Under the pieces are notes generated by a model, which saw nothing but the letters and a program-made list of their open reading frames with translations, did not search any database and was not told where the DNA came from. Shown one piece after another: positions 38,069-46,397 of a stretch of 64,000 nucleotides of DNA; within the stretch, counting starts at the first letter, position 1; every line of letters begins with the position of its first letter. This stretch comes from Corynebacterium spheniscorum (GTDB lineage Bacteria; Actinomycetota; Actinomycetes; Mycobacteriales; Mycobacteriaceae), in the NCBI RefSeq assembly GCF_900113445.1, contig NZ_FOPJ01000007.1:1-64000 (forward strand), written 5' to 3'. A program made the position numbers and the translations under genes.

Positions 38069-39598
38069 TTAGCCCTGCTTGCCGAAGACGGGGTTGTGCA
38101 CTTCGCCGAGGTTGATGTGCACGGCCTGCTGGTCGGTGTAGAAGTCGATGGAGCGGTAGCCGCCTTCATGGCCAAGACCAGAAGCCTTCACGCCACCGAA
38201 GGGAGTGCGCAGGTCACGGACGTTATTGGAGTTCAGCCACACCATGCCGGCCTCGATATCGTGGGCGAGGTTGTGGGCGCGCTTGAGATCCGAAGTCCAC
38301 ACATAGGCGGCCAGGCCATAGCGGGTGTTGTTGGCGAGCTCCAGGGCTTCTTCATCGGTGTCGAAGGGCGTGATGGCAACGACGGGGCCGAAGATTTCTT
38401 CTTGGAAGATGCGGGCATCCGGGCTGACATCGGCGAAGACGGTGGGTTGGATGAAGTTGCCTTCGGGGAAGCCTTCGGGGCGTTCGCCGCCGGCCTTGAG
38501 GGTGGCTTCTTGCTTACCGATCTCGATGTAGCTGGTGACCTTCTCATAGTGCTCGGGGTGCACCAGGGCGCCGACCTCGGTGGTGGGATCAGAGGGCAGA
38601 CCAACCTTCACGCGCTTAGCTTGGGCAGCGTAGCGCTCCACGAACTCCTCGTAGATGGGGCGTTCCACCAAGATGCGAGAACCAGCGGTGCAGCGCTCAC
38701 CATTTAAGGAGAAGACACCGAAGATGGTGGCATCGATGGCAGTATCTAGGTCAGCATCAGCGAAAACGATGGCCGGGGACTTGCCGCCGAGCTCCATGGA
38801 CAGGCCCTTAAGGAAGGGGGCGGCGTTGCCGAAGATGATCTGGCCGGTGCGGGATTCACCGGTGAAGGAGATCAGCGGAACATCGGGGTGCTTGACCAGC
38901 GGGTCGCCCGCGTAGCCTTCTTCACCAAAGCCATTGACCAGGTTGAAGACACCCTTGGGTAGGCCAGCTTCTTCGAAGATTCCGGCCCACAGTTGTGCCG
39001 ACAGCGGAGTGAATTCGGCGGGCTTGAGGACCACGCTATTGCCGGTGGCGATGGCGGGGGCGAGCTTCCAGCTTTCCAGCATGAAGGGGGTGTTCCAGGG
39101 CGTGATCAGGCCAGCAACGCCGATGGGCTTGCGGTTGACGTAGTTGATCTGGCGCTCGGGAACCTTGAAGGCATCATCGGTTTGGGCGACGATGAGGTCA
39201 GCGAAGAAACGGAAGTTCTCAGCTGCGCGGCGGGCCTGGCCCTTAGCCTGGGAGATTGGCAGACCGGAGTCGAAGGATTCCCAAGCGGCGAGGGTATCGC
39301 CACGGGTTTCCGCGATATCGGCGATGCGGTGCAGAATGCGGGAGCGTTCACGCGGCAGCATCCGCGCCCAGGGGCCTTCGTCGAAGGCTTTTTTAGCGGC
39401 TGCGACAGCGGCATCAATATCGGCGGGCTTGCCGGAAGCGGCCTTGATATAAGGCTTGTTGGTTACCGGATCGAGGACGTCGAATTCATCGCCATCGATG
39501 GAGTCAACGAATTCGCCATTGATGTAGTGGCGGATCTTCTCGGGAAGGTCCTTGGGCTTTGCAGCGGAGTTATCAAAGTTCTTATCAGCGTTTGCCAT
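38069..39598 (-). CDS. hpaE: 5-Carboxymethyl-2-hydroxymuconate semialdehyde dehydrogenase (HpaE)
   Basis: This 509-residue NAD-dependent aldehyde dehydrogenase oxidises the HpaD product to the tricarboxylic acid CHM. Catalytic Glu lies in SMELGGKSPAIVFADADLD and Cys in NGERCTAGSRILV; the cofactor loop SFTGESRTGQIIF is present. C-terminal PFGGVKASGLGHEGGYRSIDFYTDQQAVHI is typical of HpaE/HpcC. AGGAGG precedes the ATG. The HpaE assignment instead of another dehydrogenase rests on gene context plus family resemblance. Confidence 0.92.
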   Translation of the reverse strand: MANADKNFDNSAAKPKDLPEKIRHYINGEFVDSIDGDEFDVLDPVTNKPYIKAASGKPADIDAAVAAAKKAFDEGPWARMLPRERSRILHRIADIAETRGDTLAAWESFDSGLPISQAKGQARRAAENFRFFADLIVAQTDDAFKVPERQINYVNRKPIGVAGLITPWNTPFMLESWKLAPAIATGNSVVLKPAEFTPLSAQLWAGIFEEAGLPKGVFNLVNGFGEEGYAGDPLVKHPDVPLISFTGESRTGQIIFGNAAPFLKGLSMELGGKSPAIVFADADLDTAIDATIFGVFSLNGERCTAGSRILVERPIYEEFVERYAAQAKRVKVGLPSDPTTEVGALVHPEHYEKVTSYIEIGKQEATLKAGGERPEGFPEGNFIQPTVFADVSPDARIFQEEIFGPVVAITPFDTDEEALELANNTRYGLAAYVWTSDLKRAHNLAHDIEAGMVWLNSNNVRDLRTPFGGVKASGLGHEGGYRSIDFYTDQQAVHINLGEVHNPVFGKQG

Positions 39599-39826
39599 GT
39601 TGTGACAATGCCTCCTAAAAATCAGGTGCGTGGCGGGCGTTGGGTAGATGCTTGTGGGGTAACGCCCTGGGGAGCTTCGCGAGGTCCGCGAGACCGCTGG
39701 TGGGGGTTGCCGGTTCGCGTGGTTTGCGATCAGTAATGAAGTTGAAGAGTGAAAGAAAGTGCTTAACGCGGGTGCTTAGAGTCTTGCCTGGGTTCCTGCT
39801 AGGTGGTGCTTGGTGGTGCTTGGTGG

Positions 39827-39872
39827 GGCGGGGCCCCGTAGTGCGGGGATCGTCTCCTCGTGGGGCCTCGCC
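39827..39872 (-). repeat. Hairpin between gntR and hpaE
   Basis: GGCGGGGCCCC and GGGGCCTCGCC form an 11 bp stem with one mismatch, 17 bases after the gntR stop. Near it a short direct repeat (TGGTGGTGCT twice) occurs at 39803-39822. Confidence 0.5.
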
Positions 39873-39888
39873 CTGGTGATCAGCGGTG

Positions 39889-40590
39889 TTAGTTGCTGCT
39901 CATCTTGGTGAAACTATCTACGTCTTTGAGGCGATCGGTTTCATCCAATTTCTTGCGGTACTTGACCATGGTGTTCATCCGGTGATCACGCATTTGCGCT
40001 TCCAAGTAGCTGGGTTCAGCACCGGCGGCGATCAGGTCAAGCATGCGGGAGTGTTCAGCCACCGATTCCATTGCGCGATCTGGGATATATCGGAAGGTAG
40101 ATACCCGCAGATAATCCAATTTCTCCCATTCCGTGTAGACGATCTCGGCGAGATGTCGGTTGGGGCAACGGTCGAAAAGTACGCGGTGGAATTGGCGGTT
40201 TAACTCGGTGAAAGCTGCGGCATCGAAGTCATCGAGCAGAGCTTCCATCTTGTCGTTGAATTCCCGTGCGGTGGCTAGGTCAGTGGGAGTGAGATGAGGT
40301 ACTGCTAGGGCAGTGGCATAGCCTTCCAATATCGCGAGGGTTTCCATGGTTTGGAAATAAACCTCACGGTTCAAAGTGGAGACCCGGGCACCTACGTTGT
40401 GTTCGTAGGTGACTTGGCCTTCTGCTTCGAGCTGGCGAATAGCTTCGCGCACAGGAACTGTGGACACATTCAGTTCCGAAGCGATGGCAGATAGAACAAG
40501 CCGGTGGCCGGGTTCGAACTCGCGGGTGCGAATGCGCTCCCGGATCCACTGGTAGGCCAGTTCTGATTTGCTTTGCTGACGGTCATTCAT
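39889..40590 (-). CDS. GntR-family regulator (FCD type) of the hpa cluster
   Basis: This 233-residue regulator has an N-terminal winged helix (LVLSAIASELNVSTVPVREAIRQLEAEGQVTYEHNVGARV) and a C-terminal FCD ligand domain (ELNRQFHRVLFDRC, His residues for metal, EHSRMLDLIAAG). Such proteins respond to small carboxylic acids. It lies within the hpa genes, so a pathway intermediate is the probable signal. The candidate operators are the shared motifs at 42251 and 44005. Confidence 0.9.
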   Translation of the reverse strand: MNDRQQSKSELAYQWIRERIRTREFEPGHRLVLSAIASELNVSTVPVREAIRQLEAEGQVTYEHNVGARVSTLNREVYFQTMETLAILEGYATALAVPHLTPTDLATAREFNDKMEALLDDFDAAAFTELNRQFHRVLFDRCPNRHLAEIVYTEWEKLDYLRVSTFRYIPDRAMESVAEHSRMLDLIAAGAEPSYLEAQMRDHRMNTMVKYRKKLDETDRLKDVDSFTKMSSN

Positions 40591-40666
40591 GATCGTGATG
40601 CGTTGTCCTTGAACTAAAGAAAGAGAATCGGCGCTGGCAGGAGGAAATTCCTGCTAGTTCTCTGTT

Positions 40667-42190
40667 CTAGCTGGACACTCCTTCAGCCGGGTTGGCTGGC
40701 GGGTTATCCGCTAAGAACTTCTGGTAATTCTCTTTATTCTCCCCGGTGGGCGGGAAGAGTCCATCCAAAGAACCACCCTGGGCGACCTGTTCAGCCACCC
40801 ATTCGTCTTCATGTTCCTTGGCTAGAGCTGCATCAACAACCTCTTCGACCAGGTCACGTGGGATCACGATGACGCCATCATCATCACCAACGATGATGTC
40901 ACCGGGAACCACCGTGGCATTGCCACAAGCAATTGCCAGGTCAACATCCCAAGGCACATGCTTGCGACCCAAGACCGCTGGATGCGCACCTTGGGTAAAA
41001 ACTGGTAGTCCGATTTCCTTGACTGCTTCATAGTCGCGGACGCAACCGTCGGTGACCACACCCGCAGCGCCGCGGAACTTAGCGCGCAGCGCCAGAACAT
41101 CGCCCATGGTGCCGGAGCCGGGTTCGCGGCGAGCTTCAATAACCAACACTTCGCCGGGGCGAACGTTATCGAAGGCACGCTTTTGAGCATTGAAGCCGCC
41201 GCCATGGGACTTGAAGAGGTCCTCACGGCCGGGAAGGAAACGTAAGGTGCGGGCCACGCCGACCACCTTGGTGCCCTTGGTTTGGGGATAGACACCTTCG
41301 ATGACGACTTGGTTGAGTCCGCGGTTACGCAGCTGTGCTGACAGTCCCGCAGTTGGTGCCGCCATGAGGCGGGCGCGCAGCTCATCAGAGATTGCATTGG
41401 GATCCTCGGGCAGCCCCGCGGATGTGCGATCACCATAAGCATCTTCACGTTGCTTATCGTCGATCTGTGGCAGCAAGCCGATCTCGGGATCGAAGTCACC
41501 CGGGCCTTCCACCACGGTGGTCTTCAATTTGCCGGAGGTCGGTTGGCCTTCAGCATGTGGGGCATCCACTTCCACCTCAACAACATCGCCGGGGTGAATC
41601 ACAGTGGACCCAGCTGGCGTGCCGGTCAGAATGATATCGCCGGTTTCCAGGGTCATGTGTTGGGAAAGATCCGCCACGAATTGTGCGAGCGGGAAGATCA
41701 TATGCGCATCAGAGGTGTCATCGTCTTGGACGACTTCACCATTTACCCAGGTGCGTAGCCGCAGCTGAGTGGGGTCAATGCTTTGCGCATCAATCAGTTC
41801 CGGCCCGAGCGGGGTGTAACCATCACGGGACTTAGAGCGGGTATTAGAACCCTTATCCTGCGCGCGATAGTCATAGATACCCAGGTCATTAGAGGCAGTC
41901 ACATAAGCAACGTGATCCCAGGCTTCAGCCAGGGACACGTGCTGAGCGGGCTTACCAATGATCAGGGCGATTTCGCCTTCAAACGCTAGGAGTTCCGTGC
42001 CGGCGGGGCGAATAACCTCGCTACCGCTTTCAGCTAAAGAGCTCGAGGCCTTAAGGAAATAGGAAGGCTTCTTTGGCCAACGGCCACGCTGTGCAGCCCG
42101 AGACTCGAAAGCCACATGCACAGCAATGATTTTGCCCGGTTTCTGCGGCAGTACCGCGGGAACCTTGGGCTGGCTGGGGTGATCAACCAT
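40667..42190 (-). CDS. FAH-RraA fusion: OPET decarboxylase/HHDD isomerase-like (HpaG role)
   Basis: This 507-residue two-domain protein starts with MVDHPSQPKVPA after AAAGGAG. Residues about 15-245 form an FAH-superfamily domain with FEGEIALIIGKPA (metal E-x-E), DLGIYDYRAQDKGSNTRSKSRDGYTPLGP and GDIILTGTPAG. Residues about 285-470 form an RraA/HMG-aldolase domain with RTLRFLPGREDL, GTMGDVLALRAKFRGAAGVVTDGCVRDYEAV (Arg-Asp metal motif) and PGDIIVGDDDGVIVIP. Enterobacterial HpaG has two FAH domains; here the second is an RraA domain, a family that includes oxaloacetate and hydroxymethyl-oxoglutarate lyases. The decarboxylation step may therefore be done by a non-homologous domain. Confidence 0.85.
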   Translation of the reverse strand: MVDHPSQPKVPAVLPQKPGKIIAVHVAFESRAAQRGRWPKKPSYFLKASSSLAESGSEVIRPAGTELLAFEGEIALIIGKPAQHVSLAEAWDHVAYVTASNDLGIYDYRAQDKGSNTRSKSRDGYTPLGPELIDAQSIDPTQLRLRTWVNGEVVQDDDTSDAHMIFPLAQFVADLSQHMTLETGDIILTGTPAGSTVIHPGDVVEVEVDAPHAEGQPTSGKLKTTVVEGPGDFDPEIGLLPQIDDKQREDAYGDRTSAGLPEDPNAISDELRARLMAAPTAGLSAQLRNRGLNQVVIEGVYPQTKGTKVVGVARTLRFLPGREDLFKSHGGGFNAQKRAFDNVRPGEVLVIEARREPGSGTMGDVLALRAKFRGAAGVVTDGCVRDYEAVKEIGLPVFTQGAHPAVLGRKHVPWDVDLAIACGNATVVPGDIIVGDDDGVIVIPRDLVEEVVDAALAKEHEDEWVAEQVAQGGSLDGLFPPTGENKENYQKFLADNPPANPAEGVSS

Positions 42191-42250
42191 GAGTTCTCCT
42201 TTGCGGGGGAGGAAGAAAAGATTTTGGGGGAAACCCTTGCAATCTATCCA

Positions 42251-42268
42251 GGATCGTATATTATTTGC
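42251..42268. promoter_or_regulatory. Shared hpa motif, copy 1 (hpaG/transporter promoter)
   Basis: GGATCGTATATTATTTGC lies 61 bases before the FAH-RraA start and 85 bases before the transporter start. It agrees at 16 of 18 positions with a copy upstream of the hydroxylase gene (44005-44022). TATATT in it may serve as a -10. It is a candidate binding site of the GntR regulator. Confidence 0.55.
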
Positions 42269-42280
42269 CAGGCGAGTGCA

Positions 42281-42296
42281 AGTGTGCAGCGTCACA
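42281..42296. promoter_or_regulatory. Weak GlxR/CRP-like site
   Basis: AGTGTGCAGCGTCACA keeps the right half TCACA and GTG of the left half of the corynebacterial GlxR consensus TGTGA-N6-TCACA, with four mismatches. Catabolite control of an aromatic cluster would be sensible, but the match is poor. Confidence 0.25.
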
Positions 42297-42352
42297 AAGT
42301 GTGTCCCGGAATGGGCGCAGACACAGACAATAAATAATCAGGAGGGACACTT

Positions 42353-43735
42353 ATGTCCTCGAAGTACAAAAATGATTCGGTGGTGCACCCAGAAATAACG
42401 ACCAGTGCTGCCGAACGCCGCCGGGTGGTAGCTGCAACCACCATCGGCACGGCAATCGAGTGGTACGACTACTTCCTCTATGCCAGTGTGGCTGGCTTGG
42501 TGTTTCACAAGCTCATGTTCGGCCCACTTGAAGGTGGCCTAGCAGCTGTTATCAGCTTCGCTACCGTGGGTATTTCCTTCCTCTTCCGGCCACTCGGCGC
42601 ATTCCTTGCCGGACACTATGGCGACAAGCTTGGCCGTCGCCTGGTGCTAATGGTCACCCTCTTTACGATGGGCGGCGCAACCGCATTAATCGGCTTGCTG
42701 CCCACCTACGATTCCATCGGCGTTGCCGCCCCGATCCTCTTGGTGCTCCTCCGTATCCTGCAGGGTGTTTCCGCAGGTGGCGAATGGGGTGGCGCCGTGT
42801 TGCTGGCCGTGGAACACGCACCAGCTAAAAAGCGTGGCCTCTATGGAGCTGGCCCGCAGATCGGCGTTCCGGCTGGTCTGTTGCTTTCCTCTGGTGTGCT
42901 GGCGGTTATGAACGCCATCGCCCCAGGTGAGGCTTTCCTTGAGTGGGGATGGCGCGTGCCCTTCCTCTTCTCCATCGTCCTGGTAGGTATCGGCTACTAC
43001 ATCCGCCGCGGCGTGGAAGAATCCCCCGTTTTCGAAGAGCTCGTGGAGATCACCGAGCACGAAGCAAAACACCCGCTCAAGGTGCTATTCCGCGAGCACA
43101 CTCCGCTGGTATTCATTGCCGCTTTGGTATTCGCCGGCAACGGCACCGTTGGTTATATGACCACCGGTGGTTATATCCAGAACTACGCCACCAACACAGA
43201 AGGCCTGGCCATGGACCGTGGCGGCGTGCTGATTGCCGTCACCCTATCGGCAGCGAGCTGGATGGTCTTCACCCTATTTGCCGGATTTATTTCCGATTAT
43301 CTGGGCCGACGCAATACCTACATCCTCGGATTCATCCTCCAAGCTATCGGCGTTTTCGCTCTCTTCCCGCTGGTCAACACCGGCGATATGATGAAGCTGA
43401 CTATCGCTTTGCTGGGCCTGACCGTTGGCTTGGGTCTGACCTATGGCCAGCAATCCGCTATGTACGCCGAGCTCTTCCCGGCCTCCATCCGCGCCTCCGG
43501 TGTGTCCATCACTTACGCCATTGGTTCCCTGCTCGGCGGCGCTTTTGCCCCGATGATTGCGGCCGCTTTGGTTCGCGCCACCGGGTCTACCACCGCTGTT
43601 ACCGGTTATCTGGTCAGCGCCACCATTGTGGGGCTGATCGCCGCCATGATTCTGCGCGACCGCACCCGCATCCCGCTGGGTCGCGACCACGAAGCAGATC
43701 AAGCAAGTGGTCACTTCCTATTCTCCAAGGTCTAA
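42353..43735 (+). CDS. MFS transporter, metabolite:H+ symporter (MHS) type
   Basis: This 460-residue carrier has 12 predicted membrane helices. The signatures GTAIEWYDYFLYASVAGLVFHKLMFG, RPLGAFLAGHYGDKLGRRLVLMVTL and RILQGVSAGGEWGGAVLLAVEHAP are typical of the MHS subfamily (ShiA, ProP, KgtP). CAGGAGGG precedes the ATG. It is divergent from the hpa operon and followed by the hydroxylase gene, so uptake of a hydroxyphenyl carboxylic acid is the likely role. Confidence 0.9.
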   Translation: MSSKYKNDSVVHPEITTSAAERRRVVAATTIGTAIEWYDYFLYASVAGLVFHKLMFGPLEGGLAAVISFATVGISFLFRPLGAFLAGHYGDKLGRRLVLMVTLFTMGGATALIGLLPTYDSIGVAAPILLVLLRILQGVSAGGEWGGAVLLAVEHAPAKKRGLYGAGPQIGVPAGLLLSSGVLAVMNAIAPGEAFLEWGWRVPFLFSIVLVGIGYYIRRGVEESPVFEELVEITEHEAKHPLKVLFREHTPLVFIAALVFAGNGTVGYMTTGGYIQNYATNTEGLAMDRGGVLIAVTLSAASWMVFTLFAGFISDYLGRRNTYILGFILQAIGVFALFPLVNTGDMMKLTIALLGLTVGLGLTYGQQSAMYAELFPASIRASGVSITYAIGSLLGGAFAPMIAAALVRATGSTTAVTGYLVSATIVGLIAAMILRDRTRIPLGRDHEADQASGHFLFSKV

Positions 43736-44428
43736 CGCCCTAGCGCCTCAACACACTGTGCCGATGTGCCCACACATTCCCATGCACTAGCTGCCGCGCA
43801 CTAGGTTCCAAGCACTAACGCTCCTGCTCAGTGCTCCAAAGGCTTAGTTACATACCCAAGCTGAGCGACCATCATCGCTAAAAACTAAGACCCGTGGGGT
43901 GTAGAGCAGGTGCCAAGCTTTCCAGCACACCACCGCAACAAGAGCAGATATTCATAACCCCGAGTGTTATGAGTCTGAACTCAAAGTCTTGCGCGATCAC
44001 ATATGGATCGTATATGGTTTGCTACATAACTGAATGCGACTGGAATCACAATCGTCAATGATTGGTGTGGGCAGTCACCCTAAAAGCTTTAGGTCGAAGC
44101 GAAGACATGCAGTAGTGAACTTCGATCGGTTGAAATAAGGATGTACCTCCGTACGCACCCCCTTTGCACGTTCGTAGGGTTGCCTAATTTTGAGAGATTC
44201 TGCGTGAAAACCTCAGAATCATCACCCCACATATAGGGGTGTGGAGAAAAGGCATGATCATTCAAGAACATTCAGTGAGCTCAACAGCTCGTAGATCCAC
44301 CCCAATGCTTTACCTTGCGCTAGCCATTTGCCCAGCGCAAAGCTCCAAAGTTTCACAACTGAAAACCCTTAAATCACCATCCCCACACACCCAAATACAG
44401 CACCCCTTATCGAGGAGGTCGACAACTC
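43736..44428. other. Intergenic region, 693 bp, between transporter and hydroxylase
   Basis: No convincing gene is present. The hpa motif copy 2 lies in the middle at 44005-44022, leaving about 400 bases of leader before the hydroxylase start. That leader is AT-richer than the surrounding genes. Short open frames here have no family resemblance. Confidence 0.5.
44005..44022. promoter_or_regulatory. Shared hpa motif, copy 2 (hydroxylase promoter)
   Basis: GGATCGTATATGGTTTGC differs at two positions from copy 1 at 42251. It is preceded by TTGCGCG and contains GTATAT, so it may overlap a -10 element in the plus direction. It lies 424 bases upstream of the hydroxylase. Confidence 0.55.
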
Positions 44429-46321
44429 GTGCAGTTTCACCACTACGGCTATGTCTCCGAGGATCCCCGTGTTCTTCCCGCCTCAGGCTATGGCCTGAAC
44501 CGCCCAGAGGAACTACCGGATGAGATGGATGTTCTCATCGTTGGCTCCGGTCCCGCCGGAATGATCGCCGCCGCGCAGTTGTCGATGTTCCCCGACGTGC
44601 GCACCCATGTCATTGAAAAGCGTGATGGCCGGCTAGTCCTCGGCCAAGCCGATGGTATCCAAGCCCGCTCGGTAGAAACCTTCCAGGCTTTCGGCTTTGC
44701 CACCGAAATCGAGGACGAGGCCTACCGCATCACCGAAATGTCCTTCTGGAATCAGGACCCCGAGAGGCCTGAAAACATCATCCGCATGGGTCGCCCCATC
44801 GACGATGAATTCGGCATCTCCGAATTCCCGCACCTCATCGTCAACCAGGCGCGCGTGCTGGACTACTTCGCACGCTTCATGCGCTACTCGCCTTCCAAGA
44901 TGACCCCGGACTACGGCTGGGAATTCGCGGACCTGAAGGTGGAAGAAGAAGGGGAGTACCCCGTCGAGGTCACCTTGCGCCGCTGCGCTGAGGACGAAGA
45001 GGAACACACCCGCACCGTGCGCACGAAGTTCGTTATCGGCTGCGATGGTGCTCGCTCCCAGGTCCGTAAATCCATTGGCCGTCGCCTCAGCGGTGACTCC
45101 GCCAACCACGCCTGGGGTGTGATGGATGTCCTGGCCGTCACCGACTTCCCGGATCTACGCACCAAGTGCGCCATCCACTCCAAGAGCGGTTCCATCCTGC
45201 ACATCCCACGTGAAGGTGGCTACCTCAGCCGCATGTACGTGGATCTTGGCGATGTGCCGGAAGACCCCAAGCATTCGGTTCGTGACACCCCGCTCGAAGA
45301 AGTCATTGAACGCGCCAACGCCATCCTTCACCCCTACACCCTCGACGTGAAGAATGTTGCCTGGAACTCCATTTACGAAGTTGGCCACCGACTGGTCGAC
45401 GCCTTCGATGATCGCCCCGCGGACTGCCCCGAGGACACCGTTCCGCGCGTCTTCCTCACCGGTGATGCCTGCCATACGCACTCCGCTAAGGCCGGCCAGG
45501 GCATGAATGTGTCCATGCAGGATGGTTTCAATATCGGCTGGAAACTTGGGCATGTGGTTTCCGGGCGCGCCCCAGTCGAATTGCTCGGTACCTACCATGA
45601 CGAGCGCCAACCGGCTGCCCAGAACCTCATCAACTTCGATAAGGAATGGTCCACGCTGATGGCCACTCCTCAAGATGAGCTCGGCTCCCCGGATGAGATT
45701 GAGAAGTACTACGTCCAGGCAGAAGAGTTCGCTGCCGGATTCCTCACGCAGTACTCCGACAACATCATCACCGGCACTGATGAGCACCAAGACCTGGCCA
45801 GTGGTTTCCCGATTGGCCGCCGCTTCAAGTCGCACCCGGCGATGCGCCGCTGCGATGCGCTACCCAAGCACATTGGGCATGAGCACTTCGCTGATGGCCG
45901 CTACCGCATCTACGTCTTTGCCGACCCGGCTGCCCCGAGCGATCCGGATTCCCCGACCGCTAAGTGGGCTGAGTGGATGTCGAGCGATGAGAATTCGCCC
46001 TTCAAGCGCTGCACCCCCGCTGATGGCGATGAAAATGCCATCTTCGATATCAAGGTGATCTACCAGCAGCACTACCGCGACTTTGAGGTCACTGACGCGC
46101 CGAAGCTCTTCCGTCCGAATGTTGGCCCCTTCGATCTCCATAACCTGGAAAACGTCTGGTCCGCCATTAAGGACAACGACATCTTCGAAGCTCGTGGCAT
46201 TAGCCGTGATGGCGCCATCGTGGTGGTCCGCCCGGATCAATATGTGTCCGCAGTGCTCCCGCTTGATGATCGCGAAGAACTCACCAAGCTATTTGAAGGC
46301 CTGCTGAACTCCGCGAACTAA
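44429..46321 (+). CDS. FAD aromatic hydroxylase, MobA/phenol 2-monooxygenase family
   Basis: This 630-residue single-component flavoprotein inserts one oxygen ortho to a phenol group using NAD(P)H. FAD motifs: VLIVGSGPAGMIAAAQLS (about 36-53), FVIGCDGARSQVRKSIG, and VFLTGDACHTHSAKAGQGMNVSMQD. The C-terminal thioredoxin-like domain ends ARGISRDGAIVVVRPDQYVSAVLPL. Start (MQFHHYGY), core and end closely parallel Comamonas 3-hydroxybenzoate 4-monooxygenase MobA. GTG start with GAGGAGG upstream. Next to hpaD the expected product is 3,4-dihydroxyphenylacetate, so 3- or 4-hydroxyphenylacetate is the inferred substrate; 3-hydroxybenzoate remains possible. Confidence 0.88.
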   Translation: MQFHHYGYVSEDPRVLPASGYGLNRPEELPDEMDVLIVGSGPAGMIAAAQLSMFPDVRTHVIEKRDGRLVLGQADGIQARSVETFQAFGFATEIEDEAYRITEMSFWNQDPERPENIIRMGRPIDDEFGISEFPHLIVNQARVLDYFARFMRYSPSKMTPDYGWEFADLKVEEEGEYPVEVTLRRCAEDEEEHTRTVRTKFVIGCDGARSQVRKSIGRRLSGDSANHAWGVMDVLAVTDFPDLRTKCAIHSKSGSILHIPREGGYLSRMYVDLGDVPEDPKHSVRDTPLEEVIERANAILHPYTLDVKNVAWNSIYEVGHRLVDAFDDRPADCPEDTVPRVFLTGDACHTHSAKAGQGMNVSMQDGFNIGWKLGHVVSGRAPVELLGTYHDERQPAAQNLINFDKEWSTLMATPQDELGSPDEIEKYYVQAEEFAAGFLTQYSDNIITGTDEHQDLASGFPIGRRFKSHPAMRRCDALPKHIGHEHFADGRYRIYVFADPAAPSDPDSPTAKWAEWMSSDENSPFKRCTPADGDENAIFDIKVIYQQHYRDFEVTDAPKLFRPNVGPFDLHNLENVWSAIKDNDIFEARGISRDGAIVVVRPDQYVSAVLPLDDREELTKLFEGLLNSAN

Positions 46322-46332
46322 GAAAAGCTATT

Positions 46333-46397
46333 CCCTCCCACCGTTTTCTCTACGTAGCCTGCCAAGGCCAACGGGAAAAACGGTGGGAGGGATTTTT
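46333..46397. terminator. Bidirectional terminator, hydroxylase / ABC-F
   Basis: TCCCTCCCACCGTTTT pairs with AAAACGGTGGGAGGGA and is followed by TTTTTT. It separates convergent genes and begins about 12 bases after the hydroxylase stop. Confidence 0.85.

Noticed and set aside
39799-39830. Short direct repeats that might be CRISPR-like
   Set aside because: The units are about 10 bases, adjacent, and there are no spacers or cas genes.
44239-44523. A 94-codon frame overlapping the hydroxylase start
   Set aside because: The hydroxylase GTG has a strong GAGGAGG site and its N-terminus matches MobA; the overlapping frame has no family features.
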